DNA of 17,066 bases, from assembly GCA_028565635.1 (NCBI GenBank), contig JAOXYB010021892.1:1-17066 (forward strand), in the 5' to 3' direction. The notes beneath the pieces are model-generated. The model searched no databases. It saw nothing but the letters and a program-made list of their open reading frames with translations, and was not told the origin of the DNA. The stretch comes from Phoronis ovalis. Lineage: Eukaryota; Phoronida; Phoronidae. Both the position numbers and the translations under genes were made by a program. Shown here piece by piece: positions 8,404 through 16,800 of the stretch (position 1 is its first letter; each line of letters begins with the position of its first letter).

Positions 8404-8817
8404 GTGGTGGGGGTGTGTGATGTGCCTACAATGGGAAAAATGTAGAAATTCAACTAGGATTAGGTCACTTTTTGGCCTGTTTAATGCAGCTATCTCATTG
8501 TTCAAACAAACATGATTTATGGTGTGTGATGTGGGTGTGTTTAGTGTGAACTGTGTGTGTGTTTGTGTGTGTGTGTATTAATAGCCTGTGATGTGCCTGC
8601 AATGGGAAAAATGTAGAAATTTGAGTAGGATTAGGTCACTTTTTGGCCTATTTTACACAGCTAGCTCATTGCTCAAACAAACATGATTTATGGTGTGTGT
8701 GTGAGTGTTGTGTGTGTGTAGTGTGTGTAGTGTGTGTACTTTTTTATGTAGTGTGTGTATTAATTGCCTACAATGTGCCTACAATGGGAAAATGTAGAAA
8801 TTTGAGTAGGATTAGGT
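8404..8817 (+). repeat. TG-rich tandem array of the GGATTAGGTCAC family, three units
   Basis: Units are marked by GTGCCT(A/G)CAATGGGAAAA at 8422, 8593 and 8775 (spacing 171 and 182), each followed by TGTAGAAATT and AGGATTAGGT. The first two continue with CACTTTTTGGCCT, AGCTA-CTCATTG-TCAAAC and AAACATGATTTATGGTG, then a TG-rich linker. The third stops after about 40 bases. The linkers at about 8551-8577 and 8694-8757 are degenerate TG/TAGTG microsatellite. Confidence 0.85.
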
Positions 8818-8821
8818 AATC

Positions 8822-9160
8822 CGATTCAAAGTGACTATGTATGTGCTGCCCCATGGGATACCTTTGATGTTTATTTTGAAAATTTTTACCATATATAGTT
8901 GTGTTTTTTTTACAAATATGTGTTTTACTATGGGGTATATATTTCTAATAAATAATTAATTAGCGCTGGTGTATTTCTTAAATTACTTTCCACTGATATA
9001 TGCATGCATTTTTTCACCATATGTGTTCTTTTCGAGAATTTTTTTTTTGCCATGGGCTACGCTTTCACAATAACCATGGATATATTGGAAAACAATTTTT
9101 GCCATGGGTCACGGGTTGTTTACCTGGGACCTTGCATCCCTGTCAAGTACCCCCGGACCT
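8822..9160 (+). mobile_element. CCCGGGGG-ended element, copy A
   Basis: Internal marks shared with the copies at 11607 and 15310 are TATGTGCTGCCC (8840), ATGGGGTATATATTTC (about 8930) and two TTTTTGCCATGGG blocks (near 9045 and 9095). It ends GTCAAGTACCCCCGG (9142-9156). The left end has lost its CCCGGGGG. No coding capacity; two overlapping 60-codon frames at 9000-9310 are not genes. Confidence 0.6.
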
Positions 9161-9669
9161 AGCTTCAATGCAGTGTTATATATAGATTACTGTGCTAATA
9201 ATCTGCATTTCACCTTACTCTGTGTATTTTACAATATTAACATAATTTATTATAATATGAATTGTTATACTTCACATTGTAGATTAATCCCACTTTACAG
9301 CATGCACTGAAGTACCAACAGTATCATGCCACCTGTTATATAGGAGATGTACTGACACAAAGAGAATAGAGAGGACAATAAAATAAAGTTGCAGGTAAAT
9401 ACAAAGACTATAAACCTTTGATTAGCGTAACTTAAATATTATTATATTATATTACCATATTTGTCATAAGTTTTAAACCAAACATAGGGAAAACATATGT
9501 TATAAGTTCTTGTGTTAACCTAAATTAATTTGTTGATAAAATAAAAATGTAACATGTCCATATACATATATTTGTGGCTTAATCTTAGTAGCTGATTTAT
9601 GCTCGATTTTTCTGAGCCAGGCATCTTGACTGACCTTTTAGTAGGTAGTACTGGATGACTGTGTCAATT
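9161..9669. other. AT-rich stretch between repeats
   Basis: No gene. The final part (about 9618-9640) contains GGCATCTTGACTGACC, resembling the end of the 6061 repeat (GCATCTTGCGAAACTGACC), and so may be the head of the repeat copy that follows at 9670. Confidence 0.4.
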
Positions 9670-9789
9670 GGGATTATGTCACTTTTTTGGCCTGTTGTGT
9701 AGCTCATTGATCAAAAAACACAATGTTAGAATTAATACACAGTTCTGTTAATTGTATTTAGCGGTAAAGAAAACATACTGCAGCCTAAA
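9670..9789 (+). repeat. GGATTAGGTCAC family, copy interrupted by the TIR element
   Basis: GGATTATGTCACTTTTTTGG, CCTGTTGTGTAGCTCATTGA, AATGTTAGAATTAAT, CTGTTAATTGTATTTAG and CTGCAGCCTAAA appear in the family order. It ends 16 bases before the left inverted repeat at 9806. The family's further tail seems to resume beyond 11249. Confidence 0.7.
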
Positions 9790-9805
9790 TGACAATAGTC
9801 CATGT

Positions 9806-9870
9806 CGATAGTCCAAAGGTTCATTGAATTGGTCTGAAGGTTCGTTGGTCCGAAGGTTCATTGGTCCGAA
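9806..9870 (+). repeat. left terminal inverted repeat with 16-bp tandem units
   Basis: Units AGTCCAAAGGTTCATTG, TGGTCTGAAGGTTCGT, TGGTCCGAAGGTTCAT and a partial TGGTCCGAAAA follow each other. Such iterated subterminal motifs are typical transposase-binding architecture in several DNA transposon groups. Confidence 0.75.
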
Positions 9871-10404
9871 AAACCCATTCTATGGAATGTCGTGAGGCTC
9901 TATAAACGAGCCTGTAATATCTTGATATATCCCGGAATAAATACTTTAATAAAGGTTCCCGGTGCGCACGAGTTTACTGCTACTACAATTCTATTGCTTC
10001 TATTATTTGTTGCTTCTTTTTCTTACTTTTTATAGAAATAATTAACGCATAACGAGTCATATACGTGTTATAATGTTTCTGTCTCCTTTCGAGGTCCTGT
10101 ACGGGTATTCTGAATATCGCGTACGTTCTTCTTTCAGCCATATAATAATAGCATGACCACAAACAGAATAGTTGATATTAAATGATAACAAACCAGAAAA
10201 AGTTTCCACAACGCATAGTGTGATAATAATTGTTTTTATTTATTTTCATCTGTTACGTGTACGTCCAAGTTCTTTTTCATGCAACACAAATGAGTATTCA
10301 GGTTTCTAACTTGTTTTGTTTGATAACACTGTTTTTTTGGAATGAATAATAATGATATTAACAACTGATTTTCTGTTGTTTTATCCTGGGGGAGGGACAG
10401 GCAA

Positions 10405-10412
10405 TATAAAAG
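10405..10412 (+). promoter_or_regulatory. TATA-box candidate inside the TIR element
   Basis: TATAAAAG sits 36 bases before an ATG at 10441 that opens only a ten-codon frame (MKNFFRAAGA). It would be a reasonable core promoter for the element, but no coding exon follows that I can recognise. Confidence 0.3.
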
Positions 10413-11214
10413 TGGGACGCACGTTCCAACAAATTTCGCGATGAAGAATTTTTTTCGTGCCGCCGGCGCGTAACACTCTTACGATCTGTTTTTGTCTAAA
10501 ATCACGAAAAGAAATGTTTTTTTATACGTTTAACACTTTGTTAGGGACATCGTTTCGCTCGCGATCTGCCATCATGTCAGTGCTTGACAGCTGGATGAAA
10601 GCATCTTGTGTGTGTGTACATCTCTGCCGCTACATCAGAAGTGGGAACAGACATTCGCAAAACATTAACACTGAGTTATTGGTAAAAAAACTGACAAAAA
10701 TATATTCCCATCTTTATTTATAGCATGCCGACTATTTACATTCAACGAGCGGGTGAAAATCTGCTGTGCAAGACGTGCAAGAGTGAATTGCCTATATGAT
10801 AAAATTTAATTTCGCTACGATATGTAAATATACATATGTACTAATAATAGTAACTTTAACTTTATGTCCAGAAATTTTAGATGACGTAAAACGAAATTGC
10901 GGCTAGCTCTGAGTTTAAGCAAAATACAGGAGCTGTAGAAACGCGGTGTGTCTCTTTCATCCCACCTTTGCCTTTGTCTTATGCCAGAGTATTAATTCCT
11001 TGTCCGGTTATTTGCCCTATTTTTATATATTGTGGTTTGCAATCCGGGCTTTCAACAGGGGTTTAAAAAGGCCGCCGGTTTTACAGCGCGATCAGGCGGA
11101 TTATGCCACGTGGTTTATGTCTATTGCCGATTTTTGCGATAGGTTGGAGGCCCGGGATTGGAAGATTTATTGATTATGTTGAGGGTAAGTGAAAGTTGCA
11201 AGGTAGTGTGTTCG

Positions 11215-11249
11215 ATGAACTTTCGGACCAATGAACCTTCGGACTATCG
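11215..11249 (-). repeat. right terminal inverted repeat
   Basis: ATGAACTTTCGGACCA followed by ATGAACCTTCGGACTATCG: two units of the same motif as the left end, in inverse orientation. Confidence 0.75.
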
Positions 11250-11262
11250 AGCTGACCCCCAT

Positions 11263-11329
11263 TTGAATAAGGCCCTGAGGGTAACTCAGTCATGCCCAGC
11301 AGACACTAATGTGTTGGGTGCATGCATAG
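11263..11329 (+). repeat. possible distal part of the interrupted GGATTAGGTCAC-family copy
   Basis: GAATAAGGCC and then ATGCCCAGCAGACACTAATG and GTGTTGGGTGCATGCATA resemble 8218-8265 of the uninterrupted copy (GAATAATGCC, CACAAGACGCATATTG, GTGTTCATTGGGTGCATTCA). The match is imperfect. Confidence 0.4.
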
Positions 11330-11606
11330 CTTTCTTTTTAATTTTTATATAGCAGAATACGCTATTCGGATGTTCAAACATTATGTTAGCTACCCACAGA
11401 TTAGCCCATTTTGAGCTTTTAACATGTGGTACTGCACTAGTATTATTTCAGACACAATATGGATAGCCGATGAGTTTTCCAATTGCAACCTGAGTTGGTT
11501 GTGGAATTTTAAATCTGAGTTTTTTGAAAAATGTAGTTTACAATATGTCTTATGGTATTCTATAAACTGAGCACTTCTCTCTCCAGTTCAGCTGGAAGCT
11601 CCATGG
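11330..11606. other. unassigned sequence between two elements
   Basis: No gene and no repeat recognised. Confidence 0.4.
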
Positions 11607-11920
11607 CCCGGGGGGACACTGCCATCCAAAATGGTTAAACATGCCACCCTGTGGAGTGTGTTTTTTTTCAGAGTACCTGCTTGCAATGGGGTATATATTT
11701 CAGCCCTGGATGCTCATAACGAGGTATATTTTTAGCTCACTGCTAATAACAGGTCCCGAAAATCATGTTTGGTTATAAGGGGTATCAAAAATGTTAATTT
11801 TTTGCCATGGGTGTTTCTAAAGGGCTATGTTTTTAGCCATTTTTTGACAACGAGGTTGTTTTTAGCTATCTTTTCAAACAACACTCCTGTACAAAATTTG
11901 ATGAAATGCCCCCCCCCCCA
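11607..11920 (+). mobile_element. CCCGGGGG-ended element, copy C
   Basis: It starts CCCGGGGGGACAC and ends in a run of 11 C (11909-11919). It shares ATGGGGTATATATTTC (11688) and TTTTTTGCCATGGGTG (about 11797) with the copy at 8822, in the same orientation. No coding capacity. Confidence 0.6.
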
Positions 11921-12491
11921 GGCTACATTGTCTGCTTAAAGTAACAAGTGCCTTTTAATGCTCAGAGGATGTGTTCAACACAAGAGGTCACCACAGTTGA
12001 ATTGTAAGTGGACCTGTACTTGTGTATATGGTCTCTTTTTAATAACCCTACTTTTGGTACCTTACATAGTTGTAGCATTAGCAAGAAACACTGCTTTAGT
12101 TAAAGACAATATTTGGATGTGGTTATAGTCACTCATTTTAACTCGGGTGAAAAAGACTTATTATCTGGATATAGCTCAAAACATTCTGTAGGAGTTATGG
12201 TACAAGACATTTAAAACTAAGTTAGTCTTGCCAATCAACAAGGTATTGTAACTGCATGCTCTTATTAATTTTAAAAAATATACTAAAACAAATTTAAAAA
12301 TTAAAAACTGACATTTTATTGTTTTTTGTTACCAATCCAGACACATAACAAACAGTAAACAAAAAAAATATATTGTCACACATTAACATAAATATAATTT
12401 AGTCTTTAGAAACTAGATTGTATGTCTCTAATGAATGCTTTTGGTTATTTATCAAGATCTTTATCTATCCTGATATGGCAGGAAGGGCACA
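11921..12491. other. AT-rich stretch, probable 3' side of the minus-strand coding fragment
   Basis: No gene. TTTATT at 12315-12320 is AATAAA on the minus strand, about 170-240 bases beyond the possible ends of the coding fragment at 12492-12885, and is a candidate poly(A) signal for it. Confidence 0.35.
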
Positions 12492-12885
12492 CAGTCAGTT
12501 GACCTCAAAAGACGCCTGGAGTTCATACCCCATGTCCCTGTTTATGGCCGCCAATTCAGAAAGGATCACAGCTAGGTGATCTGATATTTTTTAGAGGTCT
12601 TTCCTGACTACATAAATTAGCAATTCTTGAAAATTTGTAATCTTTCTTATTTTCCCAATTTTGTATTAAAAAATCACGACAATACTGTTTTATAATGCAA
12701 TAGACTATTTGCATGTACTTGGTGGAGCCATCAGTCGTGGACCCATACCATTCTAAGCAAAATAATAACAGATAGTTATTCACTTTTGTTTCTGGAAATC
12801 TTAAGAATATAGCAGGTGACAGCCCTTCCAGGGAGTCCCAAGAATGCTTATGTTTATTAATCACAGATAAAATTCGGGATACAGA
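12492..12885 (-). pseudogene. unrecognised coding fragment, probable terminal exon or relic with a frameshift
   Basis: The minus-strand frame is open from 12885 to the TGA at 12556-12558 (about 109 codons) with a protein-like composition: SWDSLEGLSPAIFLRFPE, then NNYLLLFCLEWYGSTTDGS, KYMQIVYCIIKQYCRDF and SPSCDPF. Just at the stop, the neighbouring frame continues as LSELAAINRDMGYELQASFE and ends at a TGA near 12492, which suggests a one-base shift in a once longer reading frame. There is no ATG at the beginning; the first in-frame start-like codon is GTG at 12864, so an upstream exon or a truncated transposon gene is likely. I do not recognise the family. Four Cys and many aromatic residues are visible, with no transmembrane span or zinc-finger spacing. 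It could also be a genuine exon ending at the first TGA. Confidence 0.4.
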
Positions 12886-13952
12886 TTAAATCCAATTAAA
12901 GGAATTCAATAAAATATGCATATAACAAAGTAATGTGTTGTGTTTTGATATTTATACCGGATAGGGGTAATAAGCCCCTGACATATATGCGTAGAAATGT
13001 AGACACTTACGTTTATCTGTATATAGCCAACTACAGAACATTGAAACAAACTTGTTTTGTGCCGAAAAATATATCAGCGGACAAAAATGCAGCAGTACAG
13101 GGGAGAACTCCAGAGATACAACGGACCTTAAGAAGTCATTACGACGAAACGCGTAGACAAACGTTGAATAGGATATTTTGTGGTTAAAAAAACAACAAAA
13201 ATGCACCCAGAACAAAAGCTGGATGAGCGAGTAGCGTTCCGTATAAAAGTAAAAAAAAACACTACATGTGGAAAAGGAAATTGGTCGATTTTGCACGCAC
13301 TTGTGTTTAATGTAACTGAAATCTAGATATAATAAGAAAGAATGTCAGTTTCGTCCGAAAACCATTAGAATAAAGATACTACACCAGGAAAGAACCCAGT
13401 CCCTAAATAATACAACTGAGTGCATAATCATCAGATATAAAGAAAAGAATGAGCAAACTCGAAATAAAAGGAATAAATTAAGAGGAATAAAAGAACTATT
13501 TCCAATGAAATTATCTTTCCATGTGTATATTCACGTAAAATTGTTTGTCTAGCTTTAAATAATGCTATAGTATTTCCTATCATAATTAAATTTGATTATT
13601 TTGTAACTGAAAAAGTTCATGGGTGCAAGTTAACAAACATATCTTAAAGTAGACAATCATTTACATTAAGCGATAATAATGTAGTTAAATGTGACGTTTT
13701 CAACAAACACGTAAACTTGTATTGGATGTCAAAACAATAAAATCAATCTATATATTTTCAATCCTCTGAAATCCACCCTATTTAAGTTTCAAATCATCTA
13801 CGCATAAAGTGTACTTCGTGGATGCCATTGTAAGCGATTTAATTAATGTAGTAATTAATATTTATATATCTAAGGCTTCCGTTGAGACAAAATATTCCAT
13901 TACCCAGTTCAGCAATAATGGAAACTGCCTGGCATAATTTTATGTTCGAAAA
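12886..13952. other. AT-rich stretch with overlapping unassigned frames
   Basis: Two antiparallel frames overlap at 12933-13296 (84 codons plus, 114 codons minus, the latter from a GTG). Neither has a recognisable motif and they cannot both be coding, so neither is called. From 13300 to 13950 nothing was recognised. Confidence 0.4.
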
Positions 13953-14059
13953 TACCGGTGTACTGAAAACTCGAGTCCGCCCATTACACATGGTCCGGGA
14001 CGCACATTTTCAAAGGGGACGCTAGAAAATGTGGGACTTTTATTTTCTTTACACCGGTA
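13953..14059. mobile_element. 107-bp TIR mini-element (MITE-like)
   Basis: The left end TACCGGTGTACTGAAAA and the inverse right end (TTTTCTTTACACCGGTA) match at 15 of 17 bases. An inner inverted pair ACATTTTC/GAAAATGT also occurs, with GTCCGGGACGCAC between. If the outer TA is the duplicated target, the ends are CCGGTGTA, as expected for a small TA-inserting element. Non-coding. Confidence 0.65.
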
Positions 14060-14151
14060 CATATAACTAACAAGTTCAATTGTAGGCTTAGACATGAAGC
14101 AGACATATATATCTTATAAATAAGATGTATAAGACAATATGAAAGAAACCA

Positions 14152-14219
14152 CATAATTTATGATGTATGATATGAGATAAAGTTTCATAATTTATGATGT
14201 ATGATATGAGATAAAGTTT
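14152..14219 (+). repeat. exact 34-bp tandem duplication
   Basis: Two identical 34-base units, each starting CATAATTTATGATGTATG and ending GATAAAGTTT. Exact identity suggests a recent slippage event. They sit beside a perfect palindrome ATCTTATAAATAAGAT at 14111-14126. Confidence 0.95.
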
Positions 14220-14524
14220 CACAATAGGGAAACCTTTAAGCAGTACATGCTGAAAAACAATGTCCTGAACCATTTCTGATTTAAAATGTTTGACACATTA
14301 AACTCAATATTCACATTCAAATGCACTAGCTATAGACTGTATTATTAGTGGATCGTTTTGGTACAGGCTTGACTGTTCATACTGTTTCCCTGAGAACATT
14401 ATTTGGTAATGCAAATAAATACATATTTATTTTATAAGGAACAACAATATATACACTATGCTTCCACATATGAATCATAAGCTATTATTTTCCTGGTATT
14501 TTTGATATTGTAATAATTATATAT
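14220..14524. other. AT-rich stretch without a gene
   Basis: Nothing recognised on either strand. Confidence 0.4.
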
Positions 14525-14632
14525 AACAGAAAGTTCTTCTTTTCGTTACTGAAAGTCATAAGAAAATTAGAGGAATTACAGTCTGTTATAATTGACATGA
14601 TAGGTAAAGGACAGTGCCCGGCTCGCACTTGT
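14525..14632 (+). repeat. 110-bp direct repeat, copy 1
   Basis: It contains AACAGAAAGTTCTTC, TTTCGTTACTGAAAGTCATA, TTATAATTGACATGATAGGT and CCGGCTCGCACTTGT, in the same order as the copy at 14957. The family is unknown; it contains no tRNA-type A or B box that I can see. Confidence 0.8.
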
Positions 14633-14956
14633 GGTAACCTAAATTAATTTTTGAAAGAATAATAAAAGAAGATAATTGGTTTCGTTTCTAAAAACCGCAA
14701 ACAGATATTGTACTTCCTACTAGATAAATTTATTATCTATTAATTTAACTAATACATACACTACAGCGTAAGAGAACTGAACATAAATAAAATGCGCTTC
14801 ATAATAGCGTACACTATTTCCAGTCATTCCTGAACGCATACATTTCGGAGTTATATACCATATTGTGTTAAAATAGTACCTAAATAACTATAAACCTATC
14901 ATTTTATTATTGAAAGTGAACCTGACCCGTAATAAATAAATTCTAGATAGATTAAT
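14633..14956. other. AT-rich spacer between two direct repeats
   Basis: No gene or further repeat recognised. Confidence 0.4.
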
Positions 14957-15066
14957 AACAGAGAGTTCCTCACTTTCGTTTGTGAAAGTCATAATATTGT
15001 GTGCTAGTTACAGTTTTTTTTATAATTGGCATGATAGGTAAGGAAAATTGTCCGGTTCGCACTTGT
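14957..15066 (+). repeat. 110-bp direct repeat, copy 2
   Basis: AACAGAGAGTTCCTC, CTTTCGTTTGTGAAAGTCAT (a potential CTTTC/GAAAG hairpin), TTATAATTGGCATGATAGGT and TCCGGTTCGCACTTGT match the copy 433 bases to the left. Confidence 0.8.
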
Positions 15067-15309
15067 CATGAACAAAGAAGATTTAGTATATATAATTGTG
15101 TCATAGTGTCTATTTTTTGTAATAGTGTCTATTAATTGATTTTGTATTGGTCGACAATATAATTGGTATTTTATACTTAGATTCGCCTTACCTTTGATGC
15201 TTGCATACGTAAACATTAATATGACTCCACAGCCAAACAGGAAGAAACCTAGCCGTTTCCAACTTATTCTATAATTCCCTGAAATAAAGATATATCACAT
15301 AAGTTATAT
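15067..15309. other. AT-rich spacer
   Basis: It holds a small duplicated ATAGTGTCTATT at about 15105 and 15123. No gene. Confidence 0.4.
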
Positions 15310-15658
15310 CCCGGGGGTGTACTCATGGCTTTTTTTGACTTCGGGTATGTGCTGCCCAACCCAATCAAAAATTTTGCTTGATCCAATTTTTTTGAAGTAT
15401 AAGCGTAGCAATCTGAAATTTAAATTTGATTATAAATCCATTTTTACGCAAAGTGACTGATAGAAACAAAATTCTAAAATCTATTTACGGATACAAACCT
15501 AAAATTAATCCAATTTTTTTTCTGCAAGCAGTGAGTAGCAATCCAAATTATTGAATTTCTTTACGGTGACCATCCAAAAAAATACAGTAAGAAGTATACA
15601 ATCCAAATCCAAAATTTTCAACCGGGCTGCACATCCCACCAAAAAATAATTTGAGTAC
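15310..15658 (+). mobile_element. CCCGGGGG-ended element, copy B
   Basis: It starts CCCGGGGGTGTACTCATGGC and ends TTGAGTAC, the inverse of GTACTCA with the C-run lost. TATGTGCTGCCCAACC (15346) matches the copy at 8840. The interior has several spaced AATCCAA words (for example near 15507, 15539 and 15600), giving a loose internal periodicity. Non-coding. Confidence 0.6.
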
Positions 15659-16039
15659 TGATATCAGAGATGAACAAGGCTGTATACATTTGTATGGCAA
15701 AAAATTAAAAATCCTTCATAAAGTACTTTACATGTATATCATGACGATGGTCAGGATCATAAGCCGATCAGAGGACGCTGTTATATAATACGTACTCTGA
15801 GAATCAGCCACAAGTAAATTCAGTTTTGGCATTAATTTCTCATTATTTTCCGCGAAAAAAATGTTTTTAATGTTTTGAAGAAAATTATTGGGAACATCGT
15901 AATTTAATTTAAAAAAAAGCCCCAGGACACATTTTATGTAATAACTATGCAATGTCACTTGATACAAACCACCAAATTCATCAAGAACTAGAAAGCCTGT
16001 TACCGAAGGCAGGCTAGGGTACTTGCTCATATTGGCTTT
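15659..16039. other. left flank of the AGGTCA-rich array; long but unconvincing minus-strand frame
   Basis: A 182-codon minus-strand frame (16276 down to 15728) crosses this stretch. It starts at GTG, its first third lies inside the repeat array, and no motif is recognised, so it is not called as a gene. Its repeat-free part (to SSDRLMILTIV at the end) is the only portion that might repay a homology search. Confidence 0.35.
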
Positions 16040-16800
16040 GATGAATGCTACATGACCTCTAAATATCCTGCCAACATCGTTTTTGAACTTCAGCAAATAA
16101 TAGAAATTCACTGCTTTGGGACTTTTTGACCTCAAAATGTCCCCCTTGACTTTTATACTTTCTGAAAAATTTCTACCATTTTGAGAGTTTGAACTTTGAC
16201 CTCTAGATGACCTTTTGATATCAAGGTCAACTCCAGAAAGTCGTATTTCAAAGTAAAAGCTTACTGGACTAAACACTATGACTAGCAGTATGTTTCCTCC
16301 ATAAAATTAATTTAAAAGATGCTTTTAAAAATCACCTTTTAATTCCTAAATATTCTAAAAGGTCATCAAAATGACCGTTTTATAACCTAATACCATCATT
16401 TTTGAATATTTCCTACAATTTTAGAATTTTGATCTTTGAACCCTAAATGACCTTTTGGCCCCAAGGCCTACCCTGGGGAGGTCAAACTTCAAATATCATG
16501 TTCTTAACTGTAACAGACTACAAAATATAGCTTAGTGAAAATTGGAAGGTCAATAAATTAATTGAAAAGATGCCAACAAATAAAAATAAAATATTTTAGT
16601 TCCGAAATATTCTCAACGATCATCTAAAATACTTGTAATATAATCATTTTAGAACATTTTGAATTTTTTTCAAAATTTGACCTTTATCTCCAAATGACCT
16701 TTTGACCTCAAGGTCAACAATGGTCTACCACAGGGATGCCACACATCAAGTACCAAGTTCCTAGCTTTAACCGTCTTCGAGATATGACATAAAGTCACAA
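16040..16800 (-). repeat. AGGTCA-rich 245-bp repeat family, about three tandem units
   Basis: Units are marked by ATGACCTTTTG at 16207, 16447 and 16694 (spacing 240 and 247). Each is preceded by a TTTTGA-A-TTTGA-CT stretch and a TCCTAAATATTCT/TCCGAAATATTCT word, and followed by AAGG(T/C)C(A/T). The units are diverged but in the same order. The minus orientation is chosen because the reverse complement matches the units at 7130-7560. Unit 3 contains TGACCTCAAGGTCA (16703-16716). Confidence 0.75.

Larger units (their letters stand above)
9806..11249. mobile_element. TIR-bounded DNA transposon-like element, 1.44 kb
   Basis: The left end reads CGATAGTCCAAAGGTTCATTG and the right end is its inverse with one mismatch (CAATGAACCTTCGG then ACTATCG). 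Inside the left end the unit TGGTCCGAAGGTTCAT is repeated in tandem with about 16-base spacing (9806-9870); the right end has two units (11215-11249). The interior is more GC-rich than its surroundings and contains TATAAAAG at 10405. Open frames of 75-88 codons (10457-10723, 10946-11173) carry no recognisable transposase motif. Immediate flanks show no obvious duplicated target beyond a possible TA within the ends. The superfamily is not assigned; the element is probably non-autonomous or eroded. Confidence 0.7.

Noticed and set aside
8305-8505. 66-codon minus-strand frame with a (His-Thr)n run
   Set aside because: The run is simply the translation of the TG microsatellite, and the rest is repeat sequence.
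10457-11173. Two plus-strand frames inside the TIR element as a possible transposase
   Set aside because: The first starts at GTG, neither has a DDE-type, zinc-finger or helix-turn-helix motif that I can see, and they lie in different frames without clear splice sites.
12933-13296. Overlapping 84-codon plus and 114-codon minus open frames
   Set aside because: They are antiparallel over the same bases, with no ATG for the longer one and no motif in either.
15763-15776. GATCAGAGGACG shared between 3851 and about 15764
   Set aside because: Only 12 bases are identical and the flanks do not match, so it is treated as chance.
15728-16276. 182-codon minus-strand open frame
   Set aside because: It begins at GTG, its N-terminal third is the AGGTCA-rich repeat, and no domain or motif is recognised. 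Its length is notable but not enough to call a gene.
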